Part shown: positions 8,641-16,469 of the stretch, piece by piece
How positions within the stretch are numbered: the stretch's first letter is position 1
How the letters are laid out: each line of letters opens with the position of its first letter
Source: an uncultured Aquimarina sp.
GTDB lineage: Bacteria > Bacteroidota > Bacteroidia > Flavobacteriales > Flavobacteriaceae
Assembly: GCA_947502885.1 (NCBI GenBank)
Contig: CANNBP010000027.1
Coordinates: forward strand, 1-42,391
Direction of reading: 5' to 3'
Length of the DNA stretch: 42,391 bases
Notes under the pieces: generated by a model
What the model was told of the DNA's origin: nothing
Databases searched by the model: none
What the model saw: the letters and a program-made list of their open reading frames with translations, nothing else
Translations under genes and position numbers: made by a program

Positions 8641-8671
8641 GATGTCGATTGTTATATAAACGATGTCGTTC
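8641..8671. promoter_or_regulatory. direct repeat GATGTCG with 21-bp period, candidate LytTR site
   Basis: GATGTCGATT at 8641 and GATGTCGTTC at 8662 are spaced exactly 21 bases, two helical turns. LytTR regulators such as AgrA bind 9-bp direct repeats with 12-bp spacers, the same 21-bp period. The site is 72-102 bases upstream of the susC ATG, a position fit for an activator, and the locus encodes a LytTR regulator. Confidence 0.55.
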
Positions 8672-8742
8672 GTCTAAAAAAAAAAATCTCTTACAATTAA
8701 AATACTAATTTGAGACCTTTCAAATAAACAACATTATATAAT

Positions 8743-11700
8743 ATGAAACAAAAGATCTTAACACTAACAGTTTTTCTGTTTATTTCTTTTCTGAGTTTTG
8801 GGCAGGGAACCCAAATAACCGGAGTGGTAAAGGCGGCCTCAGATGGCTTGGCTTTGCCAGGGGTGAACATTATTGTAAAAGGAACCACTAACGGAGTACA
8901 AACAGATTTTGACGGAAACTACACCATCACTGCCAGCCCAGGAGATGTATTAGTATTTTCGTACTTAGGAATGGCCGATCAAGAGGCAACTGTTGGTAGT
9001 GACACCGTAATTAACGTAAACCTACAAGAAGACGCAGAGCAATTAGAAGACGTTGTCGTAACGGCTCTGGGGATTTCAAAAGCTAAAAAATCACTTACCT
9101 ACTCTGCTCAAGAAGTAGATGGAGATGAATTAAACAAAATCAAACAAACAAACCCTATTAATAGTTTATCTGGTAAAGTATCTGGGGTAACAATTTCTAG
9201 AAGTTCATCTGGACTTGGTGGAGCAACAAAAGTAGTACTAAGAGGTAGTTCTTCTACTACAAACAATGATCCATTATATGTAATTGATGGTATCCCAATG
9301 CTAAACAACGGTAATGGTCAAAATGGAGAATCCGCAGGTACAAATATTTTTGGAAGTCAAACTGGAAACAGAGACGGTGGTGATGCTTTTTCATTACTAA
9401 ACCCTGATGATATTGAAAGTATGACCGTACTTAAAGGTGCATCAGCAGCAGCACTATACGGTAGTCAAGGGGCAAATGGTGTAATTTTAATTACTACCAA
9501 AAAAGGTAAAGAGGGACAGCTTACGGTAAATTACAATTCTAGTATAACTATTGACAACGTAATTTCTTTACCAGAATTACAAACAGAATACCAATCAGCT
9601 TCGGTAGGACAACCTATTGCTGCAAACGGTAGAGTTGCTGATGCTAAATCATGGGGAGCAAGGACTGGTGGTTTATCTAATACAGTAGATGATTTTTTTG
9701 AGACAGGATATACTTCTATCCAATCTTTATCTTTATCTGCGGGTAATCAAAAAGCTCAAACTTATTTCTCATACGCTAACACAGTAGCAGGAGGTGTAAT
9801 GCCTAATAATAGTATGATAAGAAACAATATTACTTTAAGAGAAAATGCTAAATTTTTAAAGGATAAAATTAATGTCTCTGCAAGTATAACATTATCAGAT
9901 CAAAGAATTAGAAATAGACCTACTAATGGATTATATTCTAACCCTTTAACTGGTTTATACTTAAATCCAGTTGGAATCGATTTAAATACGTATAAAAATT
10001 TCGAATACTTTAATGCCGAAACCAACATGATGGATCAATATGCTTCATCATTTGATGAAAATATCCAACAAAACCCATACTGGTTACTCAATCGTAATAT
10101 AAGAAAAGATATTGCTCAAAGAGTTCTTGCAAATGTAAGTGTAAAGTATCAAATCACTGATGATTTCTCATTACAATCAAGAGGAAGTCTTGACAAGTCT
10201 TTTTTCACTTTTGACCAAAGAATTAGTGGAGGAAGTGACCCAACATTTGCTTCTGCTACAGGGCGATATGTTTTAGAAAAAACTGAAAACACACAACAGT
10301 ATATTGATTTAATTGGTACGTATAACAAGCAACTATCAGAAGACTTTACTTTTACAGGAGTATTAGGAACAAGTTTAACAAAGTATGAAACAGGAGATAG
10401 AGTTTTCCTTGATTCTGGAAAAAACCCAGGATTAAAATACCCTAATGTATTTACCATTGCTAATTTTTCTGACACTAATAACATCCAACAAAGTATTTCA
10501 AACAGAGAAGTACAATCCATATTTGGATCAGTAAATTTAGGATATAAAGAAATGTTATTTTTAGATATAACAGGAAGATCTGATTGGTCATCAACATTAG
10601 CTTTTACAGACACTAATTCTTTCTTTTACCCTTCTGTTGGTTTAACAGGTATTCTTACTGAAATGACTGAATTTCCTGAATTTGTTTCATTCGGAAAAGT
10701 AAGAACATCATATGCTGTTGTTGGTAAGGATATTCCTGCGTACGCTTCTAATCAATTAGAACCAATCGAACTAGGAACGGGAAATGCTAGTGTACCAAGA
10801 TTTGGTGTTATAGAAGGTGAAACACTTGAACCTGAAGAGCAAAAATCTTTTGAAATCGGTACTGAATGGAGGTTTTTACAAAATAGATTAGGGTTTGACT
10901 TTACTTATTATAGTACAACAACGACTAATCAAATATTTTTCATAGCGGCAGAGCCAAATATTGCCGGATTAACGCAGAATATTGTTAACGCAGGTGAAAT
11001 ATCAAATAAAGGGATCGAGCTTACCTTAAATGCAAGACCTATTGTAACAGATAACTTTAAATGGAATACAGCAGTAAACTTTGCTACCAATAAAAATGAA
11101 GTAGTATCTGTTCACCCATCACTTAACAATGGTGAAGCAATACTTACAGCTTCTGGTGTTAATGGTTATGGATACTCATTAATAGAAGGTGAAGATTTTG
11201 GTAGTATTAGAGCTAGTTCTTTGTTAAGAAATGCAAACGGAACACCAATAGTTTCTGCTGGTGATTTAACATTACAAACAACAGGTAAAGATAATACTGT
11301 AGCTCATGCACAACCAGATTATACTTTAGGTTGGAATAACACCTTTGATTACAAAGACTTTTCTTTAAATATATTAGTTGATGCTAAAGTAGGAGGAGAT
11401 GTTTTAAGTGTAACCGAAGCAGTTAATGATAAATATGGAGTTTCTCAAGCTTCTGCAGATGCAAGAAATACTAATGGAGGGATGATTGATGTGGTAGATA
11501 CCAATGGTGCTCCAGCACAGATTACTGCTCAAGCATATTATAATGCTGTTGGAGGAAGAGACGGTATTCTTGGAGAGTATGTGTATAGCGCTACAAATAT
11601 TAATGTTAGAGAAGTTTCTTTAGGTTATAACATGAATCTTGAGAATAGTTTTATTCAAAATATCAAAGTATCTCTAATTGCAAATAACCTTTTCTTTATT

Positions 11701-11823
11701 TATAAAGATGCTCCATTTGACCCTAATATTGCATCAAGTACCGGTATTGGTCTACAAGGTGTTGATATTTTCGGGCAACCTTCTACAAGAAGTATTGGAT
11801 TAAACCTTAATGTAAAATTCTAA
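8743..11823 (+). CDS. SusC/RagA family TonB-linked outer-membrane protein
   Basis: A 1026-residue protein with a signal peptide ending near FLSFGQG. Residues 22-100 form the carboxypeptidase-regulatory-like domain (ITGVVKAASDGLALPGVNIIVKG), followed by a plug domain with PLYVIDGIPM and SMTVLKGASAAALYGSQGANGVILI, and a long beta-barrel ending in aromatic F (NLNVKF). SusC proteins form the TonB-driven pore for oligosaccharides, closed by a SusD lid. Length is typical. The SusD gene follows after four bases, and the downstream chitinase, hexosaminidase and GlcNAc genes indicate chito-oligosaccharides as substrate (inferred). The ATG at 8743 is the first one after the promoter region and gives a complete signal peptide. 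Confidence 0.97.
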   Translation: MKQKILTLTVFLFISFLSFGQGTQITGVVKAASDGLALPGVNIIVKGTTNGVQTDFDGNYTITASPGDVLVFSYLGMADQEATVGSDTVINVNLQEDAEQLEDVVVTALGISKAKKSLTYSAQEVDGDELNKIKQTNPINSLSGKVSGVTISRSSSGLGGATKVVLRGSSSTTNNDPLYVIDGIPMLNNGNGQNGESAGTNIFGSQTGNRDGGDAFSLLNPDDIESMTVLKGASAAALYGSQGANGVILITTKKGKEGQLTVNYNSSITIDNVISLPELQTEYQSASVGQPIAANGRVADAKSWGARTGGLSNTVDDFFETGYTSIQSLSLSAGNQKAQTYFSYANTVAGGVMPNNSMIRNNITLRENAKFLKDKINVSASITLSDQRIRNRPTNGLYSNPLTGLYLNPVGIDLNTYKNFEYFNAETNMMDQYASSFDENIQQNPYWLLNRNIRKDIAQRVLANVSVKYQITDDFSLQSRGSLDKSFFTFDQRISGGSDPTFASATGRYVLEKTENTQQYIDLIGTYNKQLSEDFTFTGVLGTSLTKYETGDRVFLDSGKNPGLKYPNVFTIANFSDTNNIQQSISNREVQSIFGSVNLGYKEMLFLDITGRSDWSSTLAFTDTNSFFYPSVGLTGILTEMTEFPEFVSFGKVRTSYAVVGKDIPAYASNQLEPIELGTGNASVPRFGVIEGETLEPEEQKSFEIGTEWRFLQNRLGFDFTYYSTTTTNQIFFIAAEPNIAGLTQNIVNAGEISNKGIELTLNARPIVTDNFKWNTAVNFATNKNEVVSVHPSLNNGEAILTASGVNGYGYSLIEGEDFGSIRASSLLRNANGTPIVSAGDLTLQTTGKDNTVAHAQPDYTLGWNNTFDYKDFSLNILVDAKVGGDVLSVTEAVNDKYGVSQASADARNTNGGMIDVVDTNGAPAQITAQAYYNAVGGRDGILGEYVYSATNINVREVSLGYNMNLENSFIQNIKVSLIANNLFFIYKDAPFDPNIASSTGIGLQGVDIFGQPSTRSIGLNLNVKF

Positions 11824-11827
11824 GAAA

Positions 11828-13408
11828 ATGAAAAAGTTTTTAAAATATATAATAGCTTCTATCATAGTGGTGAGCTATACGGGATGTACAGATGACTTTG
11901 AAAACATTAATACAGACCCAAATTCATTTCCAGAAGGAAGTTTAGAACAAATGAATAATGATATTGGTGCGCCATTTACACCAATGTTTTTAAATGTAAT
12001 TAATATTACTCCAGCATGGAACTATCAATTACAACAAGGATTAATGGGTGATGTATACTCTGGTTATATGACACCACCAACCCCATTCGCTGGAAATATT
12101 AATAATATGACCTATGCATTAGTAGATGGTTGGAACGAATTTCCTTGGAATGATGCATATAACAATGTAATGCCATTTGCATTAAAAATTAAGACCATTG
12201 TAAATGAAAGACCTAGTCCTCCTAAGGAATTTATTCATTTAGCAAATATTATTAAGGTATCTGCAATGCATCGTGTTTCTGATATTTATGGACCAATTCG
12301 ATATACTAAATTTGACGATTTTGCAACAACAGGAGAGTATGATTCTCAGGAGTTGGCATATAACACATTCTTTAATGATCTAACAACTGCTATTGATGGT
12401 TTAAAAGAGTATGAAAGTTCTGGACTATTTAGTCCATTTGATTTATCACTTTACAAAGGTGATATTACCAAATGGAGACAATATGCCAATTCTTTACGTC
12501 TTCGTTTAGCTATGCGCGTTGTAAAAGTAGATCCTACATTAGCAAAAACCCAAGGAGAATTAGCACTTGCTAGTGATGCTGGATTACTAGAATCGACTAC
12601 TAACGACATGAAAATTGATGGTGGTTTTCCTAATCCAATTCTTGAAATTAGTAGTTCATGGGGAGATATTCGTATGAGTGCCGAAATGGAATCAATTTTA
12701 GAGGGATATAACGATGGACGTAAAGAAAAATATTTCCAACCCGCTCAAGACGAATCTTTTAACGGTGCTTACAAGGGAATCAGAATGGGTATTGACATTA
12801 CCGCTAAAACACAATACGGAGGACACTCCCCTATTGGAGAGGTTGTTGATAAAGGAACTGTACAATGGATGACAGCCTCAGAAGTATGGTTCTTAAGAGC
12901 AGAAGCCGCTTTAAGAGGTTGGACTGGTGCAGGAGATGCTAAAACTAATTATGAAAATGGTATTAAAACTTCATTTTCTCAACATAATGTTGATGGATCG
13001 GCTGGTTACATAGCAGATGGCACTAGTACTCCTAAAGATTTTGTAGATGCCATCAACCCAGCTAATAATATTGCTTATCCAAGCGATGTTAAAATTGCCT
13101 ATAACGATGCTGGAACTAATGAGGAACAGTTAGAGCAAATTATCACTCAAAAATGGATCGCAATGTTCCCAGAAGGACAAGAAGCTTGGAGTGAGTTTAG
13201 ACGTACTGGATATCCAAAAATATTTCCTGTGGTAGTTAATAATAGTGGAGGAAAAATTGATACTGATACTCAAATCAGAAGAGTCGATTTTACTCTTGGA
13301 GAAAGAAATACCAACACCGCAAATGTAGAAAAAGCAAGAACATTGCTAAAAGGAGAAGACAATGGTGGAACTCGCCTATGGTGGGATGTAGATGGACCAA
13401 ATTTTTAA
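11828..13408 (+). CDS. SusD/RagB family substrate-binding lipoprotein (SusD_2-like)
   Basis: A 526-residue lipoprotein: signal peptide with SYTGC, lipidated Cys20, followed by TDDFENINTDP. The acidic residues right after Cys match the Bacteroidota lipoprotein export signal for surface exposure. The start of the mature protein and LRLRLAMRVVKVDP match the SusD-like family 2 style. It would sit on the outer surface as the lid of the SusC pore and bind chitin oligomers (substrate inferred from neighbours). It begins four bases after susC and is followed by a strong hairpin, so the susCD pair may be expressed more than the enzymes downstream. Confidence 0.95.
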   Translation: MKKFLKYIIASIIVVSYTGCTDDFENINTDPNSFPEGSLEQMNNDIGAPFTPMFLNVINITPAWNYQLQQGLMGDVYSGYMTPPTPFAGNINNMTYALVDGWNEFPWNDAYNNVMPFALKIKTIVNERPSPPKEFIHLANIIKVSAMHRVSDIYGPIRYTKFDDFATTGEYDSQELAYNTFFNDLTTAIDGLKEYESSGLFSPFDLSLYKGDITKWRQYANSLRLRLAMRVVKVDPTLAKTQGELALASDAGLLESTTNDMKIDGGFPNPILEISSSWGDIRMSAEMESILEGYNDGRKEKYFQPAQDESFNGAYKGIRMGIDITAKTQYGGHSPIGEVVDKGTVQWMTASEVWFLRAEAALRGWTGAGDAKTNYENGIKTSFSQHNVDGSAGYIADGTSTPKDFVDAINPANNIAYPSDVKIAYNDAGTNEEQLEQIITQKWIAMFPEGQEAWSEFRRTGYPKIFPVVVNNSGGKIDTDTQIRRVDFTLGERNTNTANVEKARTLLKGEDNGGTRLWWDVDGPNF

Positions 13409-13433
13409 TTTAAGTTAGCCATACATAGATTTA

Positions 13434-13477
13434 AAAAAGAGATGGATGAAAATTCATTTTTGATTCCATCTCTTTTT
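13434..13477 (+). terminator. strong hairpin with T tract after susD
   Basis: AAAAAGAGATGGA (13434-13446) pairs without mismatch with TCCATCTCTTTTT (13465-13477), 18-base loop, then a short T run. It lies between susD and the nagB fusion gene on the same strand. It may terminate fully or act as a partial terminator that lowers expression of the intracellular enzymes relative to susCD. Confidence 0.75.
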
Positions 13478-13529
13478 ATCAAAGCCTTAAAATAAATAGT
13501 AATAAAAATAATATCAAACTCTTGAGAAA

Positions 13530-15446
13530 ATGATTCAGGAAATTGAATATAAACAAGTAGGACAGTTTGAAAAAACAAAGTTTGAGAAGATTCACAGCGA
13601 AATATTTCCAGATTCTTCGATAGCTTCAAAATTAGTTGCTAACGAAATTGCAACACTAATCAAACAAAAACAACATGAAGGAAGTCAATGTGTGCTAGGT
13701 TTAGCCACTGGTTCTTCCCCAATAAAAGTATATGAAGAGTTGGTACGCCTACATCGTTCTGGGGAGTTAAGCTTTCATAACGTGGTCACTTTTAATCTGG
13801 ACGAATATTATCCTATGGATGCTTCGCACCAGCAAAGTTATTATCACTTTATGCATCAGCATCTCTTTGATCATATAGATATCAACCCAGAAAATGTACA
13901 TATTCCTGACGGTACCATTCCACTTTTAGAAATGGATCAGTACTGTATTGACTATGAAATGAAAATCAAGCAACATGGAGGGTTAGACTTTCAGCTTTTA
14001 GGTATAGGACGAACTGGACATATCGGTTTTAACGAACCAGGGTCTCACCCTAATTCTGGAACAAGAATCATTACTCTAGATCATATTACTAGAACAGATG
14101 CTTCTTCAGACTTTAATGGTCTTGAAAATGTACCAAAAAAAGCGGTAACAATGGGTATTAGCACCATTATGAAATCTCGCAGAGTATTATTAATGGCTTG
14201 GGGACATAAAAAGGCATCCATTGTACAAGAAGCAATCGAAGGAGAAATTACATCACATATCCCTGCTTCATTCTTACAGCAACATAAAAATATTACAATA
14301 ATCCTTGATTCTGAAGCTGCTTCAGAACTTACACGTATTAAAACACCATGGTTGGTTGACCAATGTATTTGGACAGAATCATTAAAGTTTAAAGCAGTAA
14401 CCTGGTTAAGTCAAAAGGTAAACAAACCTGTTTTAAAATTGACGGATAAGGATTATAATGATAATGGAATGTCGAGCTTATTGGCTGTTGAAGGTTCTTC
14501 TTATGACCTTAACATCAAAATCTTTAACAACCTACAACATTCTATTACAGGATGGCCTGGAGGTAAACCAAATGCAGATGATACCAATAGACCAGAAAGA
14601 GCTACTCCAGAGAAAAAAAGAGTATTAATCTTTAGTCCTCATCCCGATGATGATGTTATATCAATGGGAGGTACTTTTTTAAGATTAATAGATCAAGGGC
14701 ACGAAGTTCATGTAGCTTATCAAACTTCGGGTAACATTGCAGTAACAGATGAAGAAGCCTTAAAGTTTGCCGAAGTTGCTAATAGTTTTCAGAATGGTAA
14801 AGGTGAAGAAATATATGATAAAGTAATTTCTTTCTTGAAATCAAAAAATCAAGGAGATATTGATATTCTCGAAGTTCGTAAAATCAAAGGTTTAATTAGA
14901 AGAATGGAATCTCTAGGTGCCATACGCTATTTTGGACTACCTGATGAAAATGTAACTTTCTTAGACCTTCCTTTCTATGAAACGGGTAAAATCATGAAAA
15001 ACCCACTTGGTGAAGAAGATGTGAAGATAACCGAAGATCTTATCAAAAAAATTAAGCCACATCAGATCTATGCGGCTGGAGATTTGGCAGATCCACACGG
15101 AACTCATAAAGTATGTTTAGATGCCATTTTTAATGCTATACAGAATATAAAAAGTGAAGCCTTTATGGATGACTGCTGGGTATGGTTATACAGAGGTGCT
15201 TGGCAAGAATGGGATGTGTCTGAAATTGAAATGGCAGTACCATTAAGCCCGCATGAAGTATCTAAAAAGACCAATGCAATCTTATACCATCAGTCTCAAA
15301 AAGACCGAGTAATGTTTCAAGGCGAAGATTCTAGAGAATTTTGGCTAAGAGCAAGAGAACGTAATAGAAATACAGCGCAATTATATGATAAGCTAGGAAT
15401 GGCCGATTATGAGGCCATCGAAGCTTTTAAAAGATATAATTTTTAA
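13530..15446 (+). CDS. nagB: glucosamine-6-phosphate deaminase (NagB-like) fused to a PIG-L deacetylase domain
   Basis: A 638-residue cytoplasmic protein. Residues 30-290 are a NagB/SIS-fold domain (LATGSSPIKVYEEL, catalytic base FNLDEY with Asp91, and GIGRTGHIGFNEPGS with His164 and Glu169). In classical E. coli NagB the last motif reads DGHIAFNEP; here Asp141 is replaced by Thr162. Residues about 365-635 form a PIG-L/LmbE zinc deacetylase domain: SPHPDDD (His371, Asp373, Asp374) and PHGTH (His523, His526). NagB turns glucosamine-6-P into fructose-6-P and ammonia; the PIG-L half could remove the acetyl group beforehand, making a NagA unnecessary. Such fusions are known in Bacteroidota, but I know of no proof for the PIG-L role. 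ATG 13530 is chosen; a strong hairpin precedes it. Confidence 0.93.
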   Translation: MIQEIEYKQVGQFEKTKFEKIHSEIFPDSSIASKLVANEIATLIKQKQHEGSQCVLGLATGSSPIKVYEELVRLHRSGELSFHNVVTFNLDEYYPMDASHQQSYYHFMHQHLFDHIDINPENVHIPDGTIPLLEMDQYCIDYEMKIKQHGGLDFQLLGIGRTGHIGFNEPGSHPNSGTRIITLDHITRTDASSDFNGLENVPKKAVTMGISTIMKSRRVLLMAWGHKKASIVQEAIEGEITSHIPASFLQQHKNITIILDSEAASELTRIKTPWLVDQCIWTESLKFKAVTWLSQKVNKPVLKLTDKDYNDNGMSSLLAVEGSSYDLNIKIFNNLQHSITGWPGGKPNADDTNRPERATPEKKRVLIFSPHPDDDVISMGGTFLRLIDQGHEVHVAYQTSGNIAVTDEEALKFAEVANSFQNGKGEEIYDKVISFLKSKNQGDIDILEVRKIKGLIRRMESLGAIRYFGLPDENVTFLDLPFYETGKIMKNPLGEEDVKITEDLIKKIKPHQIYAAGDLADPHGTHKVCLDAIFNAIQNIKSEAFMDDCWVWLYRGAWQEWDVSEIEMAVPLSPHEVSKKTNAILYHQSQKDRVMFQGEDSREFWLRARERNRNTAQLYDKLGMADYEAIEAFKRYNF

Positions 15447-15489
15447 ATATTGTGTTTTGTTTGTTGAATGAGTGTAAACTCAAAAATAT

Positions 15490-15523
15490 CCCTCCCTCAA
15501 TATTTGAGGGGAGGGTTATTTTT
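15490..15523 (+). terminator. intercistronic hairpin between nagB fusion and kinase gene
   Basis: CCCTCCCTCAA (15490-15500) pairs with TTGAGGGGAGGG (15504-15515) with a single bulged G, followed by TTATTTTTA. It is the most GC-rich stretch nearby. It can act as a terminator, an attenuator, or a 3'-end stabiliser, since the next gene on the same strand starts only about 75 bases later. Confidence 0.65.
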
Positions 15524-15596
15524 AAAAAGCCATTTCACTTTTCCAGACAAAACAAATCTCCTAAAAAAATCATTAAATACTAAACAAACAATACAG

Positions 15597-16469
15597 ATGA
15601 TATTATTTGCTGATAGTGGTTCTACCAAATGTGATTGGGTACTGGTTGAAGAAAATGGCCAAACCATATGTAAAACAAAAACTATTGGCATAAATCCTTT
15701 GGTGCTTTCTAATGACAATATTATTTCTATTGTCGAAAAAGCAAAAACACTTTTAAAGGGTAATGGTTCTGTAAAAGAGATTTATTTTTATGGAGCGGGT
15801 TGTTGTGAAACAACTACTAGAAAAAGAGTACGCCGCATACTACAAACCGTTTTTGAAAATGCAGAATTTATTGTTATCGAAGAAGATATTATAGGGGCTG
15901 TAAAATCTACTACCAAAACCCCAGGAGTAGTATGTATTCTAGGCACAGGTGCCAACTGCTGTTATTATGATGGAAAAACAGTTATTCAAAAAGCACCAGC
16001 TCTAGGCTATCTATTAGCCGATGAGGGAAGCGGTAATTATCTGGGGAAAAAATTGCTAAAAGACTATACATTAGGCAAAATGCCTAGTCACCTAAGAGCT
16101 CTTTTTAAAGACAACTATTCTAAAGAACTTGAACAGCTAATGGAAAAGCTGTACAACACCAAATATCCAAATAAATATTTGGCTTCATTTGCCCAGTTTA
16201 TTTTTCATAACCGTGGCGATGCATATATAGAAAAAATATTACGTCAAAGTATTTCCAAATTTATAGATACATACCTCTTTCATTACAAAGAAGAATTATT
16301 AAAATACCCCTTACATTTTGTTGGGTCGATAGCTTACTATTCGCAAGATATTCTAAAAAAAATGGTAGAAGACAATGGATATCATGTAAAAAGCTTTATA
16401 AAAAAACCTATAGATCACCTAGTCAATCAGGTAATCTCACAAAGAATTTCTCATAAAATAAGTCAATAA
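15597..16469 (+). CDS. BadF/BadG/BcrA ATPase family kinase, probable N-acetylglucosamine kinase
   Basis: I place the start at ATG 15597, giving 290 residues with the standard N-terminus MILFADSGSTKCDWVLVEENG. A frame extended to 15468 would read through the intercistronic hairpin and add residues unlike the family. Visible motifs of the ASKHA fold: DSGSTK (phosphate 1), GVVCILGTGANCCYYDG (phosphate 2) and LADEGSGNYLGKKLL (adenosine region). Proteins of this group phosphorylate GlcNAc or glucosamine; the gene lies between the NagB/PIG-L fusion and a hexosaminidase, so GlcNAc to GlcNAc-6-P is the likely reaction (inferred). Its stop overlaps the next start by one base (TAATG). Confidence 0.88.
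   Translation: MILFADSGSTKCDWVLVEENGQTICKTKTIGINPLVLSNDNIISIVEKAKTLLKGNGSVKEIYFYGAGCCETTTRKRVRRILQTVFENAEFIVIEEDIIGAVKSTTKTPGVVCILGTGANCCYYDGKTVIQKAPALGYLLADEGSGNYLGKKLLKDYTLGKMPSHLRALFKDNYSKELEQLMEKLYNTKYPNKYLASFAQFIFHNRGDAYIEKILRQSISKFIDTYLFHYKEELLKYPLHFVGSIAYYSQDILKKMVEDNGYHVKSFIKKPIDHLVNQVISQRISHKISQ

Larger units (their letters stand above)
8326..8742. promoter_or_regulatory. divergent control region of the chitin locus
   Basis: This 417-bp AT-rich gap separates the leftward kinase operon from susC and must hold both promoters. No protein gene is visible. Structured elements are the (TAAAG)4 repeat, a 21-bp palindrome at 8434-8454, a weak TGTGG/CCACA inverted repeat (8529-8544), and a GATGTCG direct repeat at 8641/8662. 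I could not find a perfect TTTG...TAnnTTTG promoter; TAATTTG at 8705-8711 is one base short of the -7 consensus. Confidence 0.7.

Noticed and set aside
15468..15596. N-terminal extension of the kinase gene
   Set aside because: The extra 43 codons read through a hairpin, and the family's standard N-terminus (MILFADSGSTK) begins at the ATG at 15597.
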